This document shows, piece after piece, positions 8,709 through 16,961 of a stretch of DNA of 47,131 nt. Below the pieces are notes generated by a model. That model searched no databases and was not told where the DNA came from. It was given only the letters and a program-made list of their open reading frames with translations. Source of the DNA: Pleurocapsales cyanobacterium LEGE 10410. GTDB taxonomy: Bacteria; Cyanobacteriota; Cyanobacteriia; Cyanobacteriales; Xenococcaceae. The stretch spans positions 1-47,131 of the forward strand of contig JADEXJ010000036.1 in the NCBI GenBank assembly GCA_015207195.1, given 5' to 3'. The stretch's first letter is position 1. The number at the start of each line of letters is the position of its first letter. The position numbers were made by a program, and so were the translations under genes.

Positions 8709-9347
8709 CTAACAAGCTTGCTTCACAGAATTGGCATAGATGGCAATCTGCGCTCGATTACGAAGATTAAGACGATTGAGAATATGAGTAACGTGGCTTT
8801 TTACCGTTCCTTCGGCAATGTAAAGCTGTTGAGCTATTTCTCGGTTGGTACAACCAGTCCCGATTAAATTTAAGACCTCTACTTCTCTGGGGGTTAATTC
8901 TGCTAGCTCTGGTCGTTCTTCGCTGGTATCGTTGAGCATCCCATAAAGCATTTTTTCCATTAGTCCAGGACCCATTTGGCTATATCCGCGATAGACTAGT
9001 CTGATAGCTTGAGCTAGCTCTTCTACAGGCATATCTTTGAGTAAATAGCCTTTAGCTCCTGCCCTAATTGAATGGGTAATATAATCATCTTCATCGAAGG
9101 TGCTAACCACCAAAATCTTAGCATCGGGAAACTGTTGACAGATGACTCTGGTAGCTTCTCTACCATCCATAACGGGCATTCTAATATCCATTAAGATCAC
9201 ATCTGGTTGCAAAGCTGCTACTTGTTGAATGGCAGCTTTACCATTGTTCGCCACTCCGACCACTTCGAGATCGGACTCTAAATTCAACATCGCCCGTAAA
9301 CACTGACAGATGAGTTCTTGGTCGTCTACTAGTAAAATCCGAATCAT
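8709..9347 (-). CDS. NarL/FixJ-family response regulator
   Basis: This two-domain transcription factor has 212 residues. The receiver (1-120) has the acidic pair D8-D9, the phospho-acceptor D54 in LMDIRMP, the switch T83 and the conserved K104 in GYLLKD. The C-terminal LuxR-type helix-turn-helix (about 148-205) has LTPREVEVLNLIGTGCTNRE and a recognition helix GTVKSHV. All key residues are intact. No histidine kinase is adjacent, so it is an orphan in this window. It is transcribed towards the lipoprotein pair but from 125 bp upstream of it; whether it regulates that pair is unknown. Confidence 0.93.
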   Translation of the reverse strand: MIRILLVDDQELICQCLRAMLNLESDLEVVGVANNGKAAIQQVAALQPDVILMDIRMPVMDGREATRVICQQFPDAKILVVSTFDEDDYITHSIRAGAKGYLLKDMPVEELAQAIRLVYRGYSQMGPGLMEKMLYGMLNDTSEERPELAELTPREVEVLNLIGTGCTNREIAQQLYIAEGTVKSHVTHILNRLNLRNRAQIAIYANSVKQAC

Positions 9348-9785
9348 ATCTACAAGCCTCGCGCTGCTAAAAAAAAGTAAAAAGTAAATCTGAGACAGAA
9401 TATTAGTTCGACTTAGCCGATACTTCTATCAGTCTCGATTGGATTCTAGTCTGGTGTCTTACCTCGTAAGTTCATAAAACCGAATCCAAAGCTCATAAAA
9501 AACTTCATTCAAAGACTCATGCAATAATAATTAATCTCGAATTGGCAGGTTATTCAGTATGATTTGGGGTAGAGAAGACGGAATTAAAACGATGATTTTT
9601 CAAATAGTTCATTATGGAACGAGCGATCGCTGGGTATCTCGATCGCGTCGGCGATTGGCAAAGATTTTTCAAGGGGAAGACTTTGATTATCGAAGGGATA
9701 TATCGGTAGCTAGATAATTTGGCAGCAGCAAATAACGACCGCGACCCAGTTTCCTTTGCATCAAAATTAACGTAGACCGACACTT
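9348..9785. other. Intergenic region between divergent genes
   Basis: The 438 bp between the NarL-type regulator and the AAA-like gene hold two clustered HIP1-like sites (9621-9650) and no convincing gene. A 77-codon minus-strand frame (9550-9783) has no ribosome-binding site and no protein-like pattern. The gap presumably holds both promoters. Confidence 0.4.
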
Positions 9786-11147
9786 ATGAACCTAGACCGT
9801 CTTCTGGAAATTATCGATCGCCAGTTAATCGAGAGTCAAAATCGTCCCCTTAGTGCTACAGAAATTACGATCCTGCAAGGCATCTGGCAGTATCAAACCT
9901 ATACGCAAATTGCGATCGCAGCAGGTTATAGTCCTGGTTACTTTACTACCGTCGTCGCTCCAGAACTATATCAGCGACTCGCTAAAATTATCGGTCAGCG
10001 CGTGACCAAAAAAAATTGTCGTCGGCTATTGGAGACACATCTTAGCCAAGGAACAGCATTCAAAACCCCACCGCAGAATTCAACGGAAAGTTCGCTCGAT
10101 TTTAACCAAGATATTTTACCCCCTTATCCCAGTGGCTCAGTCCCGCTAAACTCTCCCTTCTACCTCAAACGCTCTGTAGAGTCACAGGTCGATCGCGAGC
10201 TGGAAAAGCCAGGAGCATTAATCAGAATTAAAGCCCCTAGAGAAATGGGCAAGACCACACTATTACTGAGAAATATAGATTATGCAGCTCGTTTGGGCTA
10301 CCAGACGGTTAGTTTGAATCTAGAGCAGGTAGAGGGGTCGATTTTAAGCGATTTAAATTCATTCTTGCGCTGGCTGTGTGCCAATATTTCCCATCAACTC
10401 CAGCGTCAACCAAAGCTAGAAGAGTATTGGGATGAAGATTTGGGCAGTACGATTAGCTGTACCCTTTATCTTCAAGACTATATCTTAGAGTCTCTCGATA
10501 CTCCGATCGTTTTAGGGTTAGATGAAGTAAATCAAATTTTCGAGCATCCTCAAGTAGCCAAAGATTTCTTACCTTTGTTACGTTCTTGGTACGAAGAAGG
10601 GAAAAGACTTCCAGTTTGGCAAAAGCTGCGAACAATCGTCGTTCACTCGACAGAAATTTACGTACCTCTCAAATTAGACCAGTCGCCCTTTAATGTCGGT
10701 CTACCAATTCAATTACATGACTTTAATTTAGAAGAGGTCGAGCAATTGGCACGACGCTATGGACTTCAATGGCAAGACGGCACGCAAGCTAACAAGCTCA
10801 TGTCGCTGGTGGGTGGACATCCCGCACTAGTCAATCTGGCACTATATCATCTCAGTCGCGAGGAGATGACCCTATCGCAGCTATTAGAAACTGCTCCTAC
10901 AGCTACGGGAATTTACGCCAATCATTTACAGCGTCATCGAGCAGCTTTGGAAAAACAGCCCGAACTAGCACAGGCTCTTGATCGCGTGATGAGCGTTAGC
11001 GAACCTGTAATCTTAGCTCCCATCCATAGCTATAAGTTGGTCAGTATGGGATTAATTAAACAATCGGGGGACAAAGCGATCGCCAGTTGCGAACTCTATC
11101 GGCAGTATTTCACTAAGAAAGGACAGCAGTATTCTATTCACATATGA
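9786..11147 (+). CDS. HTH plus AAA-like ATPase (AAA_35 type)
   Basis: This is a 453-aa signalling-type ATPase. Residues 1-85 form a helical, probably HTH-like N-terminal domain (TEITILQGIWQYQTYTQIAI) that often heads this cyanobacterial protein class. From about residue 115 comes the AAA-like domain: a SPFYLKR entry motif, a P-loop variant APREMGKTT near 150-158, a Walker B IVLGLDEVN near 241-249, and a sensor-like GGHPALV. The family (Pfam AAA_35) is usually fused to effector or repeat domains; here it stands with only the N-terminal domain. Its closing region, SMGLIK..GDKAIASCELYRQ, is echoed in the next frame. Substrate and partner are unknown. Confidence 0.8.
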   Translation: MNLDRLLEIIDRQLIESQNRPLSATEITILQGIWQYQTYTQIAIAAGYSPGYFTTVVAPELYQRLAKIIGQRVTKKNCRRLLETHLSQGTAFKTPPQNSTESSLDFNQDILPPYPSGSVPLNSPFYLKRSVESQVDRELEKPGALIRIKAPREMGKTTLLLRNIDYAARLGYQTVSLNLEQVEGSILSDLNSFLRWLCANISHQLQRQPKLEEYWDEDLGSTISCTLYLQDYILESLDTPIVLGLDEVNQIFEHPQVAKDFLPLLRSWYEEGKRLPVWQKLRTIVVHSTEIYVPLKLDQSPFNVGLPIQLHDFNLEEVEQLARRYGLQWQDGTQANKLMSLVGGHPALVNLALYHLSREEMTLSQLLETAPTATGIYANHLQRHRAALEKQPELAQALDRVMSVSEPVILAPIHSYKLVSMGLIKQSGDKAIASCELYRQYFTKKGQQYSIHI

Positions 11148-11300
11148 GTTTTGTTATGAGCTTTATGAGATTGGCAAGCCAAAGCAATATTAGTATTGAG
11201 GTGTCTTTAATTCAAATGAGGGATCTCTTTTCATAAAAGAAGCTAGAGGTATGGATTTTTTTTACTTTTCCGCAAACCCACAAATAATCAAGATAAAACC

Positions 11301-11567
11301 ATGACTAATACTGATAGTCGCGATCAAAGCTCACATTTTCCCAAGTCTGTATTTACCAATAGTAGAAAAGAGTTTTATTGCGATCGAGATCCAAATATAC
11401 CCGAGCCACTGCAACTGAATCTTGCGAAACATCCTGTTTACTTAGATCCGTTTCTGGCTCATAAGTTAAGCAGTATGGGGTTGATTAAACTATTGGGAGA
11501 TAAAGCGATCGCCAGTTGCAAACTATATCGTCAGTCTTTCAGAAGCTGGCAACAACTTTCTCAGTAA
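11301..11567 (+). pseudogene. Stray C-terminal copy of the AAA-like protein
   Basis: This 88-codon frame has its last 30 residues (HKLSSMGLIKLLGDKAIASC then KLYRQSF) matching the tail of the preceding AAA-like protein almost residue for residue, while the P-loop, Walker B and HTH parts are missing. The first 55 residues do not match that protein. The simplest reading is a remnant of a tandem duplicate or of a second family member deleted internally. It could still be expressed as a small protein; the ribosome-binding site is poor. Confidence 0.6.
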
Positions 11568-11601
11568 TGTTTTTGATGTATTTAATCAAGGAGAAATAAA
11601 A

Positions 11602-12102
11602 ATGACACAAATGCAAAGGGCACAAGCGCAGGGATTAGATTCTCTGTTTTTTGAAAGATCGGATGTTGCTAATGTGGATAACGGTAAGTTTGCCAAAGCT
11701 GTTGTCCAGATTTCTAAACTTCTTGTTCAACGTTGGCTTGATGAAGAGAACAACCCAGGGAAAGAATTTGATAGGGAAGCCAACGATGTGAATGCTGAAT
11801 ACGAAGCTCGTGTAAGGGAAGCTTTGAAGGCTCAAAACATTGAAATAGCCGAGTGGATAACTCCTGTACTTGATTATGATAGTAGTACTTGCTCTCTAAT
11901 ATGTGACTCCGAGAAGCCAGATTTTGCACTAATATGGAAGCTTCCTTATAGGGATTTCAGACTTGCGATCGAAGAGGACATTTTAAGAGGTTGGATTACA
12001 ACATGCGAAGAATGGCTTAATGATCCTAACAACTATGAGGGAAATGATAATATAAACTTTCCTGATACACCACATCCTAATATCCCTTTAGCCACCACAT
12101 AG
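11602..12102 (+). CDS. Unknown 166-aa protein upstream of the YcaO gene
   Basis: A good Shine-Dalgarno (AAGGAG, 8 bases before ATG) supports the start. The protein is acidic and soluble, with a helical N-terminal two thirds (residues 1-90), a WITPVLDYDSSTCSLICDSE segment with the only two cysteines before the C-terminal third, and an Asn/Pro/Thr-rich tail (NNYEGNDNINFPDTPHPNIP then LATT). No family was recognised. It lies on the same strand 310 bp before a fused cyclodehydratase; a short disordered tail behind a folded leader-like region makes it a candidate substrate or accessory protein of that enzyme, but the tail has no Cys or Ser and only a few Thr, which argues against classical azole formation. 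Confidence 0.6.
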   Translation: MTQMQRAQAQGLDSLFFERSDVANVDNGKFAKAVVQISKLLVQRWLDEENNPGKEFDREANDVNAEYEARVREALKAQNIEIAEWITPVLDYDSSTCSLICDSEKPDFALIWKLPYRDFRLAIEEDILRGWITTCEEWLNDPNNYEGNDNINFPDTPHPNIPLATT

Positions 12103-12412
12103 ATAGAAAAAACTAATTCCTAATATCAAGATATTGGGAAAGGTGTCGTAGTCTAAGAAAACTTTGTTTTGAATAAACTACGCATACTAAGCTGAGGCAA
12201 TAATGTAGGCTTGCAATCAGTGAAAATATCGTCTTTCTCTGGATAACTATAGCTGTCTATAAGGAAGAGTAATGGATAGAGAGGCCGCGATTCTAAATCT
12301 TTATCTTTGAATCATCGGTGCATTCACATTTAACAATGGTTTCAAAGCCTTACACAGTAAGCAATTATCCATGTATCTGAGCCTTTTCAACTTAAGCTAG
12401 GCACAATTAAAG
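12103..12412. other. Gap before the YcaO gene with possible tiny ORFs
   Basis: No long frame exists in these 310 bp. Two very short ones were noted: 12336-12380 (MVSKPYTVSNYPCI, containing Ser, Thr and Cys) and a 12-codon frame near 12272 (MDREAAILNLYL) behind GGAAGAG. Either could be a tiny product, but neither has more support than its position upstream of a peptide-modifying enzyme. Promoter elements were not resolved. Confidence 0.3.
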
Positions 12413-14695
12413 ATGATCGAAAAACCCAGATTTAGAAAATATTTTCCCATTAAAGCCCAATCTGAAGGTGTATTTCTTCTATCTGAAAGAGATTCTTTGG
12501 AAATAAAAAATCATCTGTATAAACTGTTGGCTCCCTTGATTAATGGTCATCATACAGTTGAAGAAATTGTTGAGGAAATTCTCCCACAGCTACTACCAGA
12601 AAAACCAGCTATGGATGATTTTATCAGTGCTGGTGTTAAAGCCCACTATGCCCTAGTGCGGATGGAGCAGCAAGGCTATATTGTTGAAAGCGATGACCAG
12701 TTTCCTCCTTCCCTGGCAGTTTTCTGCGATCATTTAAACGTCAATCCAAAAGATGCTCACCGCCGATTGCACGCCACCAAAGTAGCAGTGAAAGCCTTCG
12801 GGACTGCTTCTACTGAAGAACTAATTTCTCTGCTTGAATCGCTGCATATTCAGGTAGCCGATGAAGGTGACATTGAAGTTGTTCTTACAGATGATTACCT
12901 TCAGCCTGGCTTAGAGGAACACAATCAAAACGCTCTTGGGAGCAATCGAGCATGGATGTTAATTAAATCATCAGGGACGATACCCTGGATTGGTCCTATC
13001 TTCCAGCCTGGAAAGACTGGTTGCTGGTACTGTCTTGCCCATCGCCTACGGGAAAACAGACCGATTGAAAATTTTATTCAAAAGCAACAAAGTGATGCAG
13101 CTTCCTTTCCGATACCACTTGCTACCCTAAATTCCACCGTCCAAACTACTCTCAACATGGCAGCCACTGAGATTTTTAAGTGGATTGTCTTGGGGCAGAA
13201 TAAAGAGTTAGAAGGTAGTTTGATAACCTACGATGCTTTGAAATTGAGGATGAATAGCCATGCCCTAATTAAACGTCCTCAATGCCCAAGCTGTGGATTA
13301 ATTGCCAACGGACTAAACGGCAAGCCTCTACCTATTGTTTTGGGCAGGCGTAAGAAAACCTTTGTTACTGATGGCGGGCATCGTTGCGTTGCCCCAGAAG
13401 AAACTTTGAGGAAGTATCAGCACCTGATCGATCCAATTACAGGAGTTGTACGTTCTTTACAGAAAGTTTCGCCAAAATTCAGTCCTCTATTTCACAGCTA
13501 TGTTGCTCGACATCACTGTGAGCTTACAGAGTTAGAATGGTTGCGGATAAACATTAGTGGCAGGAGTGCAGGTAAAGGAAAGACAGACACTCAAGCAAGA
13601 GCTAGTGCTTTGTGCGAATCACTAGAGCGTTATTCTGGGGTTTTTCAGGGAGACGAAATTAGGTATAAAAACAGCTACAAACAGTTAGGAGAACAAGCCA
13701 TTCATCCTAATGCTTGTATGAATTTTAGTTTGGTTCAATACGATAACCGCCATCAGTGGCATGAAAGTTGTTCGAGCTTTTCTCAAAGTATTCCCGAACC
13801 CTTTGACGAAAAAAGAGAGAGAGAATGGACTCGTGTGTGGTCTTTAACTCACCAAGTCTTTAAGTATTTGCCCACAGCATACTGCTACTACGGCTATCCT
13901 CAGCAGACATCTAAGGCTGATTGCTGGGCAGATTCCAATGGCTGTGCGGCGGGAAATACCCTGGAAGAGGCAATTATTCAGGGATTTATGGAGCTAGTGG
14001 AGCGAGACTGTGTGGCTCTATGGTGGTACAATCGCACTAAACATCCAGCCATCGATTTAGATAGTTTTGATGAACCTTACTTCCAGGCTTTGCAAGATTA
14101 TTACCAAACACTTCAGCGCGACCTTTGGGTTATCGATATTACTAGCGATTTAAATATTCCTACGTTTGCAGCTATCTCAAGGCGAACAGACTCGGAGGTA
14201 GAAGATCTGGTTCTCGGCTATGGTGCCCATTTCGATCCTGTCATTGCTATTGGCAGAGCACTTACCGAAGTCAATCAGATTTTGCCTGCGGTTCTTTCTT
14301 CCAAAGCTGACGGCACAACTCAATATCTGTCCTACGAACCGCTGGCGATTGAGTGGTGGAAAACGGCAACAGTCAAAAATCAGCCTTATCTTAACCCCAA
14401 TGATAGCCTCCCGATCAAAGTAGGGAAAGATTATCCGCGAATTTGGAATAACGATCTTCTCGACGACATCAAGCTTTGTCAGCATCTTGTCGAGGAGCGT
14501 GGCATGGAAATGTTAGTTCTCGATCAAACTCGTCCTGACATTGGGCTGAAGGTAGTAAAGGTCATTGTTCCAGGGCTGCGCCATTTTTGGAGGCGACTGG
14601 GTTCGGGGCGGCTATATGAAGTGCCAGTACAATTAGGCTGGTTGGATGCTCCCCTAACAGAAGAACAGCTTAACCCTTACCCTATGTGGATGTGA
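12413..14695 (+). CDS. Fused E1-like/YcaO azoline-forming cyclodehydratase (TOMM type)
   Basis: This 760-aa protein has the order of fused C-D cyclodehydratases that make thiazoline or oxazoline rings in ribosomal peptides, as in cyanobactin PatD/TruD. Residues 1-95 look like a PqqD-type leader-recognition domain. An E1/ThiF-like part follows, with a four-Cys zinc site (C204, C207, C291, C294) and no nucleotide motif, as is usual for this part. The YcaO domain (about 310-760) keeps the ATP/Mg signature SAGKGKTDTQ at 385-394 with E402/E405/R406, and a second EAIIQGFMELVERD near 518-531, so it should be an active ATP-using backbone kinase. The C-terminus ends PYPMWM, a partial form of the PxPxP tail seen in D proteins. 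Ten bases separate it from the next gene. Confidence 0.88.
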   Translation: MIEKPRFRKYFPIKAQSEGVFLLSERDSLEIKNHLYKLLAPLINGHHTVEEIVEEILPQLLPEKPAMDDFISAGVKAHYALVRMEQQGYIVESDDQFPPSLAVFCDHLNVNPKDAHRRLHATKVAVKAFGTASTEELISLLESLHIQVADEGDIEVVLTDDYLQPGLEEHNQNALGSNRAWMLIKSSGTIPWIGPIFQPGKTGCWYCLAHRLRENRPIENFIQKQQSDAASFPIPLATLNSTVQTTLNMAATEIFKWIVLGQNKELEGSLITYDALKLRMNSHALIKRPQCPSCGLIANGLNGKPLPIVLGRRKKTFVTDGGHRCVAPEETLRKYQHLIDPITGVVRSLQKVSPKFSPLFHSYVARHHCELTELEWLRINISGRSAGKGKTDTQARASALCESLERYSGVFQGDEIRYKNSYKQLGEQAIHPNACMNFSLVQYDNRHQWHESCSSFSQSIPEPFDEKREREWTRVWSLTHQVFKYLPTAYCYYGYPQQTSKADCWADSNGCAAGNTLEEAIIQGFMELVERDCVALWWYNRTKHPAIDLDSFDEPYFQALQDYYQTLQRDLWVIDITSDLNIPTFAAISRRTDSEVEDLVLGYGAHFDPVIAIGRALTEVNQILPAVLSSKADGTTQYLSYEPLAIEWWKTATVKNQPYLNPNDSLPIKVGKDYPRIWNNDLLDDIKLCQHLVEERGMEMLVLDQTRPDIGLKVVKVIVPGLRHFWRRLGSGRLYEVPVQLGWLDAPLTEEQLNPYPMWM

Positions 14696-14704
14696 TTGAT
14701 TGCC

Positions 14705-15796
14705 ATGCTCAAAGAATATCAAATTATCGATGCCGATGCTCATGTACTTGAACCCACCGAAATGTGGGAAGAGTATCTCGAACCTAGGTTTAAGCAATTT
14801 GCTCCTACATCAGGGATGACAATTGCTGGAGAGTCTGTCTACAACAAACTCAATCATGAAGTTGCCAGCAAACTGCATAACCATAACCAACAGTTCCTTC
14901 AGGAACACTATCAGAGTTTCTTTCTCAACAAAGGTGATCCAGAGTCCTATGTGAAGGTCATGAAGCAAACGGGAGTAGATATGGCTTTTCTCTATCCCAC
15001 CTATGGACTATTCATCTGGGCGATTGATTCCATGCCCGCGCCCTTAGCTGGGGCATTTACTCGGGCGTACAACAATTGGCTGCGGGACTACTGTAGCTAC
15101 GATCCCCAAGTGCTAAGAGGAGTAGGAGCAATTAATCTACACTCACCAGAGGAAATGGTGCCACAATTGCATCAGATTGCCGATAACGGCTGGAGAGCTG
15201 TTTATTTACGACCAAATCCAGTTAAGGGGCGATTGCTGAGTGATTCTGAGTACGAACCCTTTTGGACAGAGTGCGAACGATTGGGAATTGCAGTTGGACT
15301 TCACGAAGCTTCTCACAGTCGTCTACCCAGTGCAGGAGTCGAGCGATTCAATACCACTTTTGCCCTTCAGACCTGTTCCCACCCGATCGAACAAATGATG
15401 GCACTGCTAGCATTGATTGAAGGTGGGGTTTTAGAGCGTCATCCGAATTTGCGGGTTGGCTTTCTCGAATCTGGCTGCGGTTGGCTCCCCTATTGGCTAT
15501 GGCGGCTCGATCGAGAGTACGAAGACTTGCGCTGGGAGGTAGAAGAGCAGGTAAAAATAAAACCATCAGAGTATTTCCGCCGTCAGTGTTTTATTTCGAT
15601 CGAGCCTGATGAGAGTTACCTAACTGAAATTATTGACTACATCGGCTCCGATAACTTGATCTTTGGGTCTGATTATCCCCATCCCGACCACAGACCAAGT
15701 ATTATCGCTGATGCAGTCTCTCTTGAAGAGCGACTTCCGAAAACCACCGTCAAAAAAATTCTTTGGGACAATCCAGCCCGCTTCTACGGTTCATAA
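14705..15796 (+). CDS. Amidohydrolase_2 family metal-dependent hydrolase, copy 1
   Basis: This 363-aa TIM-barrel hydrolase is of the COG2159/ACMSD-like group. The ATG at 14705 is preferred over the in-frame TTG at 14696 because the paralogue starts at the equivalent methionine. Metal-ligand motifs are intact: DADAH at residues 9-13, GLHE with a His after beta strand 5, CSHP, and FGSDYPH near the C-terminus. It starts nine bases after the YcaO stop, which strongly suggests one operon. Members of this family cleave or decarboxylate amides and acids; in this setting it might hydrolyse, release or tailor the modified peptide, by loose analogy with the amidohydrolase of bottromycin pathways, which belongs to a different subfamily. 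No HIP1 site occurs in it. Confidence 0.88.
   Translation: MLKEYQIIDADAHVLEPTEMWEEYLEPRFKQFAPTSGMTIAGESVYNKLNHEVASKLHNHNQQFLQEHYQSFFLNKGDPESYVKVMKQTGVDMAFLYPTYGLFIWAIDSMPAPLAGAFTRAYNNWLRDYCSYDPQVLRGVGAINLHSPEEMVPQLHQIADNGWRAVYLRPNPVKGRLLSDSEYEPFWTECERLGIAVGLHEASHSRLPSAGVERFNTTFALQTCSHPIEQMMALLALIEGGVLERHPNLRVGFLESGCGWLPYWLWRLDREYEDLRWEVEEQVKIKPSEYFRRQCFISIEPDESYLTEIIDYIGSDNLIFGSDYPHPDHRPSIIADAVSLEERLPKTTVKKILWDNPARFYGS
14942..15306 (+). repeat. Near-identical block in amidohydrolase copy 1
   Basis: This segment is almost the same in DNA as 16050-16414, offset 1108 bp without gaps. Differences cluster around 15001-15022. The sharp contrast with the divergent 5' ends of the two genes suggests gene conversion. 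Confidence 0.8.
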
Positions 15797-15812
15797 TTAC
15801 CTGAAAATAACT

Positions 15813-16913
15813 ATGTTGAACGGATATCGAATTATTGATGCAGATTCCCATGTTATTGAACCGACCCAGATGTGGGGAGAATATCTCGAACCTAAGTTTA
15901 AGCAATTTGCACCCACGGCAGAAATGGCGATCGCTGGGGAAAAAGTTTACTATAAAATTAGCCCGGAAGCTGGTCAAAAACTCCGCAGCGACCACGAGCA
16001 GCTAATCGAGCAGCACTATCAAAACTTTCTCCTCAGCAACTTTAACCCCGAGTCCTATGTGAAGGTCATGAAGCAAACGGGAGTAGATATGGCTTTTCTC
16101 TATCCTACTTACGGGCAGTGGCTTTGGGCGATTGATTCTATGCCCGCACTCTTAGCTGGGGCATTTACTCGGGCGTACAACAATTGGCTGCGGGACTACT
16201 GTAGCTACGATCCTCAAGTGCTAAGAGGAGTAGGAGCAATTAATCTACACTCGCCAGAGGAAATGGTGCCACAATTGCATCAGATTGCCGACAATGGCTG
16301 GAGAGCTGTTTATTTACGACCAAATCCGGTTAAGGGGCGATTGCTGAGTGATTCTGAGTACGAACCCTTTTGGACAGAGTGCGAACGATTGGGAATTGCA
16401 GTTGGGCTTCACGAAGGAACTCACAGTCGCTTGCCTACCATTGGGAGCGATCGCTTCAGCACCCGCTTTGCTCTTCATGCTTGCTCCCATCCCATAGAGC
16501 AAATGATGGCATTGCTAGCATTGATTGAAGGTGGGGTTTTAGAGCGCCATCCTAGTTTGCGGGTTGGCTTTCTCGAATCTGGCTGCGGTTGGCTTCCCTA
16601 TTGGCTGTGGCGACTCGACCACGTATACGAAGATGTACATTGGGAAGTCGCCGATCGTGTCAAAATGAAGCCCTCGGAGTACTTTCGTCGTCAGTGTTTT
16701 ATTGCTCTTGAGCCTTACGAACCCTATTTGGCTGAGATTGTTGATTATATCGGCTCCGATAACTTAATCTTCGGTTCAGACTACCCTCATGTCGATCACA
16801 AGCCAAGTATCTTGGCTGATGCGGTTACACTTGAGGAACAACTTCCGAAGACTATTTTGGAAAAAATTCTCTGGGATAATCCGGCTCGCTTCTATGGCTT
16901 AGAATCTACCTAG
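15813..16913 (+). CDS. Amidohydrolase_2 family metal-dependent hydrolase, copy 2
   Basis: This is a 366-aa paralogue of the preceding gene, starting at ATG 15813 (MLNGYRIIDADSH), 16 bases after its stop; longer upstream frames run inside copy 1 and are not real starts. The same metal ligands are present (DADSH, GLHEGTHS, FGSDYPH). Copies align without gaps at a constant offset of 1108 bp. Central blocks are almost identical in DNA, whereas the first 80 and last 70 residues differ more, for example WEVEEQVKIKPS versus WEVADRVKMKPS. Retention of both active sites suggests two related substrates or two steps. Position, spacing and strand place it in the same operon. Confidence 0.88.
   Translation: MLNGYRIIDADSHVIEPTQMWGEYLEPKFKQFAPTAEMAIAGEKVYYKISPEAGQKLRSDHEQLIEQHYQNFLLSNFNPESYVKVMKQTGVDMAFLYPTYGQWLWAIDSMPALLAGAFTRAYNNWLRDYCSYDPQVLRGVGAINLHSPEEMVPQLHQIADNGWRAVYLRPNPVKGRLLSDSEYEPFWTECERLGIAVGLHEGTHSRLPTIGSDRFSTRFALHACSHPIEQMMALLALIEGGVLERHPSLRVGFLESGCGWLPYWLWRLDHVYEDVHWEVADRVKMKPSEYFRRQCFIALEPYEPYLAEIVDYIGSDNLIFGSDYPHVDHKPSILADAVTLEEQLPKTILEKILWDNPARFYGLEST
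16050..16414 (+). repeat. Near-identical block in amidohydrolase copy 2
   Basis: This is the partner of the block at 14942-15306. A second near-identical patch pairs about 15405-15505 with 16513-16613. Confidence 0.8.
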
Positions 16914-16961
16914 GATGAATAGTGCACAGGTCTAGATATCAGTTAAGAAAGGCGAGCAGCG

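Noticed and set aside
9550-9783. 77-codon minus-strand frame upstream of the AAA-like gene
   Set aside because: No ribosome-binding site, no recognisable pattern, and it covers the probable promoter region of the plus-strand gene.
15663-15812. Upstream extension of amidohydrolase copy 2
   Set aside because: The extra 50 residues lie in copy 1 in another frame; the paralogue alignment shows the start at ATG 15813.
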